From contig NZ_CP146991.1 of the NCBI RefSeq assembly GCF_001941975.2, positions 4,151,001 to 4,215,000 on the forward strand: a stretch of 64,000 bases of DNA, in the 5' to 3' direction. The notes beneath the pieces are model-generated. The model made no database searches. It was given only the letters and a program-made list of their open reading frames with translations, and was not told where the DNA came from. The position numbers and the translations under genes were made by a program. How positions within the stretch are numbered: the first letter of the stretch is position 1; each line of letters starts with the position of its first letter. Positions 38,077-47,458 of the stretch are shown here, in pieces. Source of the stretch: Sporomusa sphaeroides DSM 2875. Lineage in GTDB: Bacteria; Bacillota; Negativicutes; Sporomusales; Sporomusaceae.

Positions 38077-39606
38077 ATGTCATCGATTGCCCCAGAAGCG
38101 CCGCTCTACATCAAGGTGCACACAGCAGACAATGTCGCCATTATTGTCAATACCGGCGGTTTGCCTGAAGGCACGGTATTTCCCTGCGGGCTTGCGCTAA
38201 CAGAACATGTACCCCAGGGCCATAAAGTGGCTTTAACCGACCTGCCTCAGGGTGAAGCCATTATCCGTTATGGCGAAATTATCGGCTATGCCGTTCGCCC
38301 GATTGCCCAGGGCAGTTGGATTGAAGAGTCGTTAGTGACCTTACCCACTCCGCCTGAATTGGAGGAATTGCCGCTGGCCACCAAAGTGCCTGCGCCGCTG
38401 CCGCCATTAGCAGGCTGTACCTTCGAAGGCTTCCGCAACGCCGACGGCAGTGCCGGCACCAAAAACCTGCTGGGCATAATCACAAGTGTTCAATGTGTCA
38501 CCGGAGTTGTCAATTATGCGGTTAAAAAAATCAAAACAGAGCTTTTGCCAAAATACCCTAATGTTGATGATGTTGTGGCGGTAAATCATAATTACGGCTG
38601 CGGGGTGGCCATTAATGCCCCGGAAGCCGTTGTCCCCATCCGCACAATCCGCAATCTGGCCCTGCATCCCAACTTTGGCGGCCAGGTAATGGTGGTTGGC
38701 CTGGGCTGCGAAAAACTGCTGCCCGAACAGGTGATTCCCGGCCATGACAAGTCCAGTATCCTGGTGCTGCAGGAGCAGCAGGGCTTCAGCAAAATGGTGG
38801 ACGCCATTCTCGCGATGGCTGAAGCACGCTTACTGCAATTAAACCAGCGCCGGCGGGTTACCTGTCCTGTGTCCGATCTGGTCATTGGCCTGCAATGCGG
38901 CGGCAGTGACGCCTTTTCCGGCGTGACCGCCAATCCGGCGGTAGGTTATGCCGCAGACTTGCTGGTACGTGCCGGTGCAACCGTCATGTTCTCGGAAGTC
39001 ACCGAGGTGCGGGATGCCATTCATTTGCTGACCCCCCGGGCGGTAAATGAGGAAGTAGGGCGCGCCCTGCTGCGCGAAATGAAGTATTATGACAACTATT
39101 TAGCCCTCGGCCAAGCCGACCGCAGCGCCAATCCGGCTCCAGGCAACAAAAAAGGCGGATTAGCCAATGTTGTTGAAAAAGCGTTGGGCTCTATTGCCAA
39201 ATCAGGTTCCAGCGCCATCGACGGTGTTTTGTCGCCTGGTGAAAAAGCCAGCCAAAAAGGTCTGATTTATGCGGCCACACCGGCCAGCGATTTTGTCTGC
39301 GGTACCTTACAGCTGGCATCAGGCATCCATCTGCAGGTCTTTACCACCGGCCGCGGCACACCGTATGGCCTGGCAATGGCACCGGTAATCAAGGTAGCCA
39401 CCCGCAATGCCCTGGCCGAGCAATGGCCTGACATTATGGATGTAAACGCCGGACGTATTGCTACCGGCGAAGCCACGATTGAAGAGGTGGGCTGGGAAAT
39501 TTTCCGCCTGCTGCTGGAGGTTGCCAGCGGCCGCAAACAAACCTGGGCCGACCATTGGGGTATTCATAATGACCTGTGTCTGTTTAACCCCGCCCCGGTA
39601 ACCTGA
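38077..39606 (+). CDS. garD: Galactarate dehydratase
   Basis: A 509-residue UxaA-family lyase converting galactarate (mucate) to 5-dehydro-4-deoxyglucarate in the cytoplasm. The N-terminal SAF domain covers about residues 12-95. The catalytic part contains [46 protein letters not shown] and [20 protein letters not shown] (with frame variation), and the NPAPVT C-terminus is as in E. coli GarD. GAGAAT and AAAGGAG precede the ATG. Downstream pathway genes (aldolase, tartronate-semialdehyde reductase, glycerate kinase) are not adjacent. Expression is probably switched on by the PrpR-type activator upstream. Confidence 0.93.
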   Translation: MSSIAPEAPLYIKVHTADNVAIIVNTGGLPEGTVFPCGLALTEHVPQGHKVALTDLPQGEAIIRYGEIIGYAVRPIAQGSWIEESLVTLPTPPELEELPLATKVPAPLPPLAGCTFEGFRNADGSAGTKNLLGIITSVQCVTGVVNYAVKKIKTELLPKYPNVDDVVAVNHNYGCGVAINAPEAVVPIRTIRNLALHPNFGGQVMVVGLGCEKLLPEQVIPGHDKSSILVLQEQQGFSKMVDAILAMAEARLLQLNQRRRVTCPVSDLVIGLQCGGSDAFSGVTANPAVGYAADLLVRAGATVMFSEVTEVRDAIHLLTPRAVNEEVGRALLREMKYYDNYLALGQADRSANPAPGNKKGGLANVVEKALGSIAKSGSSAIDGVLSPGEKASQKGLIYAATPASDFVCGTLQLASGIHLQVFTTGRGTPYGLAMAPVIKVATRNALAEQWPDIMDVNAGRIATGEATIEEVGWEIFRLLLEVASGRKQTWADHWGIHNDLCLFNPAPVT

Positions 39607-39636
39607 TCCACAGCAGCGTAACAAGCAAACAATCAA

Positions 39637-39676
39637 TAAAAGGACGTGCCGCAAACATAAAGCAGCACGTCCTTTT
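39637..39676 (+). terminator. Terminator after garD
   Basis: AAAAGGACGTGC pairs perfectly with GCACGTCCTTTT. Confidence 0.85.
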
Positions 39677-39683
39677 GGCATAC

Positions 39684-39723
39684 AGACGGCAGCCGGCGAT
39701 TATAGCCGGCTGCCGTCTTTTAT
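39684..39723 (+). terminator. Second hairpin terminator after garD (copy 1 of a repeated hairpin)
   Basis: AGACGGCAGCCGGC pairs with GCCGGCTGCCGTCT and is followed by TTTATTTATT. Nearly the same stem and tail recur at 43661-43710. Confidence 0.75.
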
Positions 39724-39766
39724 TTATTGCCGATCTTACTGTGACAGCCCCCCTTCTGCCCGGAGC

Positions 39767-40681
39767 TTAGGCTTTTATGTCAGGGGGTATCAGTCCGGCT
39801 AAGATGTCAATAAACGATCTTTCTACATTGTTATATTCCTGCCGTTGCTTCGATACTAGGATAAATTGCCGGGAAACCTTGCTAAGGTTAAGTAAGGGGA
39901 TATTCACCAATTGCCTGCTCGCAATTTCCCGTGAAATACAAACCGTACTGATAAGGGCAATGCCCAGTCCTTGTTCCACCGCTCTTTTGATTGTTTCGTG
40001 GTTCCCCATTTCAAGTATCGAATTAGGTGTGACATTCTCCTGTTTTAAATAATCCTCAACCATTGACCTCATGGCAGAACCGGGGCGGGAGTGGATAAAG
40101 GTATATGGACCGACAAGTTCCTGGGGATACACTATTTTTCTTTTCGTTAAGGGATGTCCCTGGGCGGCAATTAAAGAGAGATGGTCGATTGCTACCGGGA
40201 GAAATTTTACCTCAGCTTCATTGACCCAGTTTAAGTTTTTGCCGACAATGGCCAAATCTAAAGTCCCGTTTCGTACCCGCTCCACCATTTCGTTACCATA
40301 CCCGATATGAACCGATAATTCAACTTTGGGGTAGGTTTCTTTAAACTGCTTCAGGATAGGAGGGAGAATAAAGTTGCCGGCAAGGGTGGAGGCTCCAAGA
40401 ACCAGCTTACCTTCTGACTGCCTGTGCAATTCCTTAAACTTATCGGGAATGGCATCAATCAGCGCAAGTATTTCTTTCGCCCATTTATAAAGGGAAAGCC
40501 CTTCTGCCGTAATGGAAAAAGACCTCCCGCTCCGGATGAAAAGCAAAACAGCATAGTACTTTTCTAAAGCAGCTATTTGCTGGCTCACCGAGGCCTGGGC
40601 CATATACAGGCGGTCAGCCGCCCGGTGAAACGACTTATCTTCCACTACTGCACAAAAAGTTCGGAGCTGCTGAATCGTCAT
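39767..40681 (-). CDS. LysR family transcriptional regulator
   Basis: A 304-residue regulator with an N-terminal winged helix (residues 3-62; SFHRAADRLYMAQASVSQQIAALEK with frame variation) and a C-terminal inducer-binding domain (about 90-295). GGAGG lies 6 bases before the ATG. It diverges from the phosphoglycerate-mutase-like gene and the DASS carrier, its probable targets. An AT-rich 172-base spacer holds a TATAAT at 40741-40746 with a weak -35, as expected of an activated promoter. Confidence 0.9.
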   Translation of the reverse strand: MTIQQLRTFCAVVEDKSFHRAADRLYMAQASVSQQIAALEKYYAVLLFIRSGRSFSITAEGLSLYKWAKEILALIDAIPDKFKELHRQSEGKLVLGASTLAGNFILPPILKQFKETYPKVELSVHIGYGNEMVERVRNGTLDLAIVGKNLNWVNEAEVKFLPVAIDHLSLIAAQGHPLTKRKIVYPQELVGPYTFIHSRPGSAMRSMVEDYLKQENVTPNSILEMGNHETIKRAVEQGLGIALISTVCISREIASRQLVNIPLLNLSKVSRQFILVSKQRQEYNNVERSFIDILAGLIPPDIKA

Positions 40682-40853
40682 AGTGCCTCCTTGATAATAT
40701 TTACCTTATCATTTTGGTTAATTATTATGCATGGTTTAGCTATAATCCTTCAGTTAGAATTAAATTAATCAGAAAAAAGGCTGCTCCTGCGTTTTGTCCC
40801 ACCCTTGAATAAACGCAGAGCACGCCAGAAAGCTTGGACAGGAGGAAGATAAC

Positions 40854-42098
40854 TTGAAACGTAAGGCCATACTTATCAGCATAGATGGATTAGGTGACAG
40901 ACCGATACACGAACTAGGGGAACTCACGCCACTCGAAGCTGCTGCAACCCCTACATTGGACAGAATCGCCAGTAAAGGCTTGACCGGTTTGGTTGACCCG
41001 TACGCTCCAGGCATACCGTGCGGGACTGATGTGGGACATTTATGCATGCTGGGGTATGACCCCAACGAAGTGTACTCCGGCCGGGGACCCATTGAGGCAT
41101 TAGGTGCCGGACTCGAAATATTCCCCGGGGATGTCGCCTTTCGCTGCAATTTTGCGACAGTAGACCAGGAAGGTAAAGTAAGCGACAGACGTGCAGGCAG
41201 AATCAGGGACGGAGTAGCTGAATTAGCGCGTCTTTTGGATAACATTTCCCTGAACGAAGATATCATTGCTAATTTTGCGCCAGCTACCGATCACAGAGCA
41301 GTACTGGTATTAAGGGGAAAGGGCCTGTCGCCCCAGGTGTCGGATTCCGATCCGGGCGGAAATAACGAAGGCATGGCGATGCAAAAGGTACAACCGCTTG
41401 ATAAAACCGATGCGGCGATAAGGACGGCACAGGCCGTGGAGCAATATCTTGCCATTGCCAGGGAAGTGCTTGGTAAACATCCGCTTAACCGGCAACGGAT
41501 TATGTCAGGACAGCTTCCGGCAAACGCCATCCTAACCCGTGGTGCGGGTATTGTCACTTACTGTACCCCGCTGAGGGAACGCTTTAAAGGACTCCGGTGC
41601 GCAGCCGTATCAGGCGAAGCAACCGTGCAGGCAATAGCCAAAATGGCAGGCATGCAAAACTATACCCATCCGGGCATTACCGGCTCGTATGATTTTAACG
41701 GCAAACTCAAAGCGGCTGCGGTACTTGAGCTGCTGGCGGATAACGATCTGGTACTGGTACATATAAAAGCTACGGATTTAGCCGGACACGATGGCCGGTG
41801 GGACCAGAAAAAAAACATCATTGAACAAATCGATACAATGGTCGGACAGATCAAGGCAAATATCCCGCCAGATACCCTTATTGCCATAACCGCCGATCAT
41901 TCCACTCCCTGCACAGTAAAGGAGCATAGCGGCGACCCGGTGCCGGCAGTAATTTGGGGCAAAGGGGTCAGGGCGGATAAACAAGTAACCTATGGTGAAA
42001 CGTCCTGTTCTCACGGTGGATTAGGCAGAATTACCGGCAACAATTATTTTCACATATTAATTGATCTCATGGGATTCTCACAAAAGTTTGGTGCTTGA
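40854..42098 (+). CDS. Archaeal-type phosphoglycerate mutase homologue (alkaline-phosphatase superfamily)
   Basis: A 414-residue homologue of cofactor-independent aPGM, which interconverts 2- and 3-phosphoglycerate. Metal ligand Asp in SIDGLGD near residue 11, the TDLAGHDG and TADHST metal-binding segments and SCSHGG are present. At the nucleophile position, where aPGM usually has serine in a GSD-x-AH motif, this protein has Thr58 (CGTDVGHLCMLGYDP). The superfamily tolerates Thr, but function may differ. TTG start with AGGAGGA 8 bases upstream. It is followed by a DASS carrier, so it may serve catabolism of an imported acid and not core glycolysis. Confidence 0.78.
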   Translation: MKRKAILISIDGLGDRPIHELGELTPLEAAATPTLDRIASKGLTGLVDPYAPGIPCGTDVGHLCMLGYDPNEVYSGRGPIEALGAGLEIFPGDVAFRCNFATVDQEGKVSDRRAGRIRDGVAELARLLDNISLNEDIIANFAPATDHRAVLVLRGKGLSPQVSDSDPGGNNEGMAMQKVQPLDKTDAAIRTAQAVEQYLAIAREVLGKHPLNRQRIMSGQLPANAILTRGAGIVTYCTPLRERFKGLRCAAVSGEATVQAIAKMAGMQNYTHPGITGSYDFNGKLKAAAVLELLADNDLVLVHIKATDLAGHDGRWDQKKNIIEQIDTMVGQIKANIPPDTLIAITADHSTPCTVKEHSGDPVPAVIWGKGVRADKQVTYGETSCSHGGLGRITGNNYFHILIDLMGFSQKFGA

Positions 42099-42173
42099 TT
42101 GCGTCACGCAAGCTGAATGCCAGAAAGGAGGCAGCAAAATAGCGACGCAGCAAAACAGAAAGGAGATTGTATA

Positions 42174-43658
42174 ATGTCTCAAGAAAAAACAGGAAAAGTT
42201 TCCGGCGATTCGCCCGAAAAAAAGCCGGGACAGGTTGAGCGATTAATGAAAAAGTGGGGAATTCCCCTCGCCATTGCGGTGTTTCTCTTCTTGCTGCTCA
42301 TGCCCACACCGGAAGGTCTGGAGCTGGCGGCACAGCGTTCATTAGCTGTTTTTACAGCTGCTCTGATCCTTTGGGTAACAACACCTATTCCGATTTACCT
42401 TACCTCGATGTTAGCGATTTTACTGCTGCCATTGATAGGAGCCGTCAAGGACCAGAAGGATGCCTTCGGCATGCTGGGCAATGACGTTATCTGGCTTATG
42501 GTGTCGGCATTTGTTCTCACCTCTGCCATTGTTAAGTCCCAGTTGGGAAGAAGGTTTGCATTATGGATGATAACCAAGTTCGGAAAAACACCCAAGATGA
42601 CATTATTTACGCTGATCGTCATCAACTTTGTACTCGCCTTCTTTGTTCCGTCCACAACGGCCCGGGCCACACTGATGGTTCCTATTTGCCTTATTTTACT
42701 GGAGGTTTACAAGGCCATTCCCGGTGAGAGCAATCTGGGCCGGGTTATGATGCTTCAGGGTTTACAGGCAGATGCTTTGGCCACTTCGGGAGTTATGACG
42801 GCTACGGCTGGCAACATTATTGCCGTCGGATTCATTAACTCGCAGGCCGGGGGAAACATCGGCTATATGCAGTGGCTGCTAGCCTCTATGCCAACAGCAA
42901 TTATCACCATGATCATTGTCTTTTTCCTCGGACTCAAAATTTTCTCAATTAAGGATGAATTTAATTTTGAAAAAGCTATCGGCACACTGGAGGAAGAACT
43001 AAGAAAGCTCGGCTCCTTCTCCCTTGCAGAGAAAAAAGCCATGGTTATCTTCTTGTTGACAGTGGTGCTATGGGCAACAGGAGATTATCATAAACACTGG
43101 GTCGGCTATGAAATCAGTACCGAGCAGACTGCTGTTCTGGCCGCACTGCTCTGTCTCCTGCCCAAGCTGGGACTGCTTACCTGGAAAGAAGCCAACATCA
43201 AGTGGGATTTGATGATTTTTGCTGCCGGTGCCTACGCGGTTGGCGGCGCTCTGGACAAATCCAAGGGTGCGGAATGGTTGATAACGCAACTGGTTAACGG
43301 GCTCGGACTACAAAATATGAGCCATTTCTGGGTCTATGTCATTGTGGTATTCATCAGCATGTACAGCCATCTTATCTTTACCAGCAAGACGGTAAGGGTG
43401 ACTATTCTGATACCGGCATTCATCACCCTGGCCAAAACGCTGGGCATGAACCCGGTAGCGCTTGCTCTGGCTTCGGCCATGACTATGACTTATACGATTA
43501 CGCTGCCACCCCATTCCAAGGTAAACACCTTATATTTCGGAACCGGTTATTTTTCCGTGCTGGATCAGGTGAAATACGCGGTTGTCACTTGTTTTGTGGG
43601 CGCTGTTATTATTAGTTTGGCGATATTTACCTGGTTTAAAATTATCGGTATTGCATAA
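42174..43658 (+). CDS. DASS-family anion permease (SLC13/CitT type)
   Basis: A 494-residue inner-membrane carrier with about 11-12 segments and the two SNT-like substrate loops of the divalent anion:sodium symporter family (VPSTTARATLMVPICL near residue 160 and FTSKTVRVTILIPAF near 403). Substrates in the family are C4-dicarboxylates, citrate, tartrate or sulfate. ATG at 42174 is preceded by AAAGGAG. It lies 75 bases after the aPGM-like gene, probably one LysR-controlled operon. The identity of the acid is unknown; an aldarate or tartrate would fit the neighbouring garD. Confidence 0.85.
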   Translation: MSQEKTGKVSGDSPEKKPGQVERLMKKWGIPLAIAVFLFLLLMPTPEGLELAAQRSLAVFTAALILWVTTPIPIYLTSMLAILLLPLIGAVKDQKDAFGMLGNDVIWLMVSAFVLTSAIVKSQLGRRFALWMITKFGKTPKMTLFTLIVINFVLAFFVPSTTARATLMVPICLILLEVYKAIPGESNLGRVMMLQGLQADALATSGVMTATAGNIIAVGFINSQAGGNIGYMQWLLASMPTAIITMIIVFFLGLKIFSIKDEFNFEKAIGTLEEELRKLGSFSLAEKKAMVIFLLTVVLWATGDYHKHWVGYEISTEQTAVLAALLCLLPKLGLLTWKEANIKWDLMIFAAGAYAVGGALDKSKGAEWLITQLVNGLGLQNMSHFWVYVIVVFISMYSHLIFTSKTVRVTILIPAFITLAKTLGMNPVALALASAMTMTYTITLPPHSKVNTLYFGTGYFSVLDQVKYAVVTCFVGAVIISLAIFTWFKIIGIA

Positions 43659-43660
43659 CA

Positions 43661-43710
43661 AAAAACGGCAGCCGGCTATCAAATGGATAGACCGGCTGCC
43701 GTCTTTTATT
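43661..43710 (+). terminator. Terminator after the DASS gene (copy 2 of a repeated hairpin)
   Basis: ACGGCAGCCGG pairs with CCGGCTGCCGT, with an inner TATC/GATA extension, followed by CTTTTATTTT. Same stem as at 39684-39723. Confidence 0.8.
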
Positions 43711-43747
43711 TTATCGGCATTTTTTACTGGGGCACCTGCCTGGCGGA

Positions 43748-44725
43748 CTATAACAGTTCCTGCCGCAGTTCAGCGGCTGACTTGGGTGAGAGCCAGCCAA
43801 AAGGAATGTCAAATACCGTGTAAGCTCCCCGGCCACCGTGCTGGGCCAGCCGGAATACGGCCCGGGCATAAGCCACCAGGACACTGGCGGTAAACTCGGG
43901 ATTGCTGTCAAGCTTCAGGGCAAATTCCATCACATGGTTGACATCAGGGCTGGTTTGGCCGGTACGAAAGACAAAGCCCCCATGGGGAGTGCCGGCATGA
44001 CTGGCCTCAAACTCCTGCTCTGATACAAAAGAAACATGGGTTTCATAGTCGGAAAAATAATGCGGCATGGTTTTGATTGCCGTTTCAATAGCCGCGAGAT
44101 CGGCCCCGGGTTCGGCAACGACATAGCAATCGCGGACATGCACCTCATGTGCATTTACCGGCGGCAAGGTGCCGGAACGTACGCCGGAAATAGCTTCCTG
44201 TTTGGGAACCGTATACTGTTTTGCAGTTTTAACTCCCGGAATGCGGCGAACTGCATCCGAGTGTCCCTGGCTAACGCCTTTGCCCCAGAACGTATAATCA
44301 GTTCCCTGCGGCAAAACCGCCCCTGCCAGCAAACGGTTAAGCGAGAAAAGGCCCGGATCCCAGCCAACCGAGATGGCGGCAGCTTTACCCGAAGCTTTGG
44401 CACTTTGCTCCATGGCCGCATAATAGGCGGGAATTTTGGCATGGGTATCAAAACTGTCAACAGTATTGAACAAGGACGAGAACCGGGGACCTTGTTCAAT
44501 AAGGTCGGTGGCCGAACCACCGCAAAGCAGCATAACATCAATTTTGTCCCGGTATGCTTCGGCTTCGTCCACCAGCAGCGCCGGTACACCGCTCAAGGTT
44601 TTCTCCAGACGGCGCCGGGAAAACACGGCCACCAGTTCCATGTCGGTATTTTGCCGAAGTGCCAGTTCTGCACCTTTTCCCAGATTGCCATAGCCGACAA
44701 TTCCAATACGTATCTTCTGACTCAT
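43748..44725 (-). CDS. ddh: meso-Diaminopimelate dehydrogenase
   Basis: A 325-residue NADPH enzyme making meso-diaminopimelate from tetrahydrodipicolinate in one step, for lysine and peptidoglycan. N-terminal Rossmann motif GIVGYGNLGKG at residues 8-18, the SFDTHAKIP segment, the SVGWDPGLFSLNR substrate segment and WGKGVSQGHSDAVRRI (with frame variation) are diagnostic of DAPDH. The length is normal. AGGAGG lies 5 bases before the ATG. A repeated hairpin element sits in its leader at 44754-44884, but no lysine riboswitch was recognised. Confidence 0.93.
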   Translation of the reverse strand: MSQKIRIGIVGYGNLGKGAELALRQNTDMELVAVFSRRRLEKTLSGVPALLVDEAEAYRDKIDVMLLCGGSATDLIEQGPRFSSLFNTVDSFDTHAKIPAYYAAMEQSAKASGKAAAISVGWDPGLFSLNRLLAGAVLPQGTDYTFWGKGVSQGHSDAVRRIPGVKTAKQYTVPKQEAISGVRSGTLPPVNAHEVHVRDCYVVAEPGADLAAIETAIKTMPHYFSDYETHVSFVSEQEFEASHAGTPHGGFVFRTGQTSPDVNHVMEFALKLDSNPEFTASVLVAYARAVFRLAQHGGRGAYTVFDIPFGWLSPKSAAELRQELL

Positions 44726-45127
44726 CGTTACCTCCTGATATGGCTATAATTATGTCTGCTTATAAAGTAGACTTAGCTTCAGGCAGGGTTGTAACCCCAG
44801 CCGAAGGTTAGCTGCCCAGCTTCCAGGTACTTAACCGCTCACCCTTGCCTGCAGGGGCATAACTTCCCTTACAGCAACCAAGAGTCTTTGAGCAGTTTAG
44901 TCTCAGGATAAAGAGCAAAAGTTTGCAGTACATAGCTGCCGCTGTTAAGAATTAGTATATTTCGACACCAAACGGCCAATACCTTCTTTTTTGTACAAAT
45001 GTTAACCTCCGGCCACAAAGGAGAAGCCACGTGCCATGGAGAATTATCATCATAGGATTTGCAGCAGTCGACATTGTGCGCGTTATTAGCACCCTGTCAA
45101 ATCCGGAATCTGAAGAAAGAGGTTGTT
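44726..45127. other. Divergent intergenic region between ddh and the exonuclease gene
   Basis: 402 bases without a credible gene. The ddh side holds the repeated hairpin element (44754-44884). The rest is unannotated; no clear sigma-A promoter was pinned down for either gene. Confidence 0.5.
44754..44884 (-). repeat. Repeated hairpin element, copy A (ddh leader)
   Basis: Minus-strand element with a CTCTTGGTTGCTG box, about 65 variable bases, a GCTAACCTTC stem-loop (44777-44806) and the tail GAAGCTAAGTCTACTTTA. The same arrangement recurs at 56411-56536. Could be a dispersed palindromic repeat or a structured RNA leader. Confidence 0.55.
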
Positions 45128-45880
45128 ATGAAACTAATATCATGGAATGTAAATGGCCTTAGGGCCTGTCTCGGTAAAGGGTTTGAAGATTTTTTTCATA
45201 CCATTCAGGCCGATATTTTCTGTGTTCAGGAAACCAAGATGCAGCAAAGCCAGTCTGAGCTGGTGCTGCCCGGCTATGAGGAATACTGGAACAGCGCGAT
45301 AAAAAAAGGCTACTCCGGCACCGCCATTTTTACCCGGTTAAAACCGTTGTCGGTTGCCTATGGCATGAATATGGAGGAGCATGATCAGGAAGGCCGGATT
45401 ATTACCCTGGAATTTGAAGAGTTCTATCTGGTCAATGTCTATACTCCCAATTCCCAGCGCGAGCTTATGCGCCTCAGTTACCGGACACAGTGGGAAGATG
45501 ATTTCAGGGCCTACCTCCTGCGCCTTGATCAACTGAAGCCTGTCATTATGTGTGGCGATCTCAATGTCGCCCACCAGGAAATCGACATTAAAAATCCCAA
45601 GTCCAACCGCAAAAACGCCGGTTTTACCGACGAAGAAAGAGAAAAAATGACCTGTCTGTTACAGGCCGGCTTCACCGATACCTTCCGCTTTTTATATCCT
45701 GACAAAGAAAATGCCTATACCTGGTGGTCTTATATGATGAATGCGAGAGCACGCAATGTCGGCTGGCGTATTGACTATTTTGTCGTCTCCAGCCGGTTAA
45801 AGGAGTCGGTAAAAGAGGCTGTCATTTATCCCGACATCATGGGCAGCGACCATTGCCCTGTCGGACTGGAGATATTTTAG
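45128..45880 (+). CDS. xth: Exodeoxyribonuclease III
   Basis: A 250-residue Xth/ExoA-type AP endonuclease and 3'-5' exonuclease of base-excision repair. Motifs: SWNVNGLRA at the N-terminus, QETKMQ (metal Glu), GDLNVAH, and the C-terminal SDHCPV catalytic His. ATG at 45128 is chosen because the protein starts MKLISWNVN as in the family and AAGAGG precedes it; a longer frame to 45059 has no support. It stands alone with its own terminator. Confidence 0.94.
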   Translation: MKLISWNVNGLRACLGKGFEDFFHTIQADIFCVQETKMQQSQSELVLPGYEEYWNSAIKKGYSGTAIFTRLKPLSVAYGMNMEEHDQEGRIITLEFEEFYLVNVYTPNSQRELMRLSYRTQWEDDFRAYLLRLDQLKPVIMCGDLNVAHQEIDIKNPKSNRKNAGFTDEEREKMTCLLQAGFTDTFRFLYPDKENAYTWWSYMMNARARNVGWRIDYFVVSSRLKESVKEAVIYPDIMGSDHCPVGLEIF

Positions 45881-45885
45881 CATAA

Positions 45886-45917
45886 GGAAAGGGCGCTGAT
45901 AGTTCAGCGCCCCTTTA
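45886..45917 (+). terminator. Terminator after xth
   Basis: GGGCGCTGA pairs with TCAGCGCCC around 4 bases and is followed by TTTATTATT. Confidence 0.8.
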
Positions 45918-45964
45918 TTATTGCAATTTACTCCGGTTTGGCGTGCCGCCTATTTTCGCTATGC

Positions 45965-46762
45965 CTACTCGCTGTATTCCGGCGAGTAGGCCAGCAGCTT
46001 GGTCTTGGGTTGATTGGCATCCAGCAGCCTAAATAACGCATTAAAATCGGTATTGTCATATATCGGTATACGTCTGAGCAAATACACATTGTCCCTGCCG
46101 GGTTTGTTCAGGCCGGGCAGTACGGTAAAAGCCGCCTGATACCCGGCTGCAGCCACCGCTTCCCAGGCAGCAAGATCATAGGAGCCATAAGGATAGGAGA
46201 ATACGTCCACATCCTTGGCGGCGGCTTTTTTCAGCAGCTTCCTGATGTCTTTGGTCTCCCGCACCAGCTCTGGTCCTGTTAAAACCGTCATATCACGATG
46301 GGTCACCGAATGACCGCCAAAACTGATACCGGCAGCCGACATTTCCCCAATCTGCCGGCTTGAGAGCCGCTCTTCCCTGTCAATATTGACCCCGACCATA
46401 AAAATTACCGCACTAAAATCAAATTGCTTTAATATCGGAAATGCGTTGGTATAATTATCTTCATAACCGTCGTCAAGGGTAATAAGCACCGGCTTCTCCG
46501 GCAGCACCACCGGCTCTTGCTTCATATAGGCTAATAGCTGCCCAGGTGAAATGGTCTGAAAGCCGGCATGTTTCAACAATGCCAGCTGGCGTTCAAATTC
46601 CGCCGGTGTCACTGTCAGACGGGGCAGGTCGCGTTTGTCCTCACTTACATGATGATACAGCAGCACCGGTATACCATTTTGATACTGTGCCGCCGCAGTA
46701 TTTGCAGCCATAGAGATGACCAGTACCGCCAATAAACAAATCCACTGTCGCCAGGCTAACAA
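45965..46762 (-). CDS. Exported polysaccharide deacetylase (NodB domain)
   Basis: A 265-residue exported enzyme. Signal peptide or anchor at residues 5-25 (cut after NTAAA). The NodB/CE4 domain has the metal aspartates in TLDDGYEDN, the histidine pair in GGHSVTH and the FSYPYGSY motif 3. It removes acetyl groups from a cell-wall or exopolysaccharide; PgaB/PdaA-like roles are possible. It is the last gene of a three-gene minus-strand group of exported proteins, starting 4 bases after the previous stop. Confidence 0.88.
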   Translation of the reverse strand: MLAWRQWICLLAVLVISMAANTAAAQYQNGIPVLLYHHVSEDKRDLPRLTVTPAEFERQLALLKHAGFQTISPGQLLAYMKQEPVVLPEKPVLITLDDGYEDNYTNAFPILKQFDFSAVIFMVGVNIDREERLSSRQIGEMSAAGISFGGHSVTHRDMTVLTGPELVRETKDIRKLLKKAAAKDVDVFSYPYGSYDLAAWEAVAAAGYQAAFTVLPGLNKPGRDNVYLLRRIPIYDNTDFNALFRLLDANQPKTKLLAYSPEYSE

Positions 46763-46766
46763 GCCA

Positions 46767-47390
46767 TCACTCCTCTCTCTTCTTCACTGTATCCGAATGG
46801 GAACCCTGAGCCGGCGGAATCCGTTTGTAGGGTAATTTAATCAGTATTTCTTCAGCAAGGTCCTTAAAGATTACCTCCGGGCTTGTTTGAATACTCTCCC
46901 CTTCCACGGAATTTTTATTTGCCTTCATTATATCATATTGTTTTGTTGCCGCCGAGTACGCGTAGCATTTTACTGTTATATCTGATTGAACATAGGTATC
47001 GTCAAGCCTATGGGAATAAAACCGCTGCTGCCTGGCGCGGTCCAGCTCAACAACCACGACAATATCGGCCGACAGCGCGTCGGCAACAGCTGACAGGATT
47101 ATTTCGTCAGATAATCTTGCCTGCTTATTCTCCGCCAGCAGGCTTTGCGCGGCCTCGGCCGTCATGTCGGCAGGCAGCAAGGTATAATAAGGATATTTAA
47201 AAGGCTTTTTTATGGTGTCCTGCAGGATTTGAATATCCTGTTGCGGGCGATAATCAGCCGTATTCATGGGCGGCATAACCGCTACCTTGAGCGGGGTTAT
47301 CGCATACCCGGCTGAAGCTGTGGTGGAAAAATAAGCAAGCAAAAGCAAAAACACTATTTTTTTAACCAGCCCTCCGGCCCGTACATTCAT
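46767..47390 (-). CDS. Exported protein of unknown function
   Basis: A 207-residue protein with a signal peptide (residues 9-28, LFLLLLAYFSTTASA type). The mature part has an alternating alpha/beta pattern with KVAVMPPMNTADYRP, then DALSADIVVVVELDRARQQRFYSHR and a C-terminal lysine-rich tail. The start of the mature domain resembles TolB-N or GNA1162-like periplasmic folds that assemble at the outer membrane, but I do not recognise a named family. Probably acts in the envelope with the deacetylase encoded 4 bases downstream. Confidence 0.6.
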   Translation of the reverse strand: MNVRAGGLVKKIVFLLLLAYFSTTASAGYAITPLKVAVMPPMNTADYRPQQDIQILQDTIKKPFKYPYYTLLPADMTAEAAQSLLAENKQARLSDEIILSAVADALSADIVVVVELDRARQQRFYSHRLDDTYVQSDITVKCYAYSAATKQYDIMKANKNSVEGESIQTSPEVIFKDLAEEILIKLPYKRIPPAQGSHSDTVKKREE

Positions 47391-47417
47391 TCTGTCACCC
47401 CATTATTTATCCTTAGT

Positions 47418-47456
47418 ACGTGAAGCCACCGCCTGCCGCTGCAGGCGGTGGCTAAT
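47418..47456. repeat. Perfect 13-bp hairpin in the envelope operon
   Basis: AGCCACCGCCTGC pairs perfectly with GCAGGCGGTGGCT around 4 bases, between two genes of the operon. No T tail on the minus strand, so an mRNA-stability or processing element is more likely than a terminator. Confidence 0.5.
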
Positions 47457-47458
47457 TA

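Noticed and set aside
44726-45000. Lysine riboswitch before ddh
   Set aside because: The leader is structured, but I could not match conserved lysine-aptamer segments, and the same core occurs in the ATP synthase operon, which argues against a lysine-specific role.
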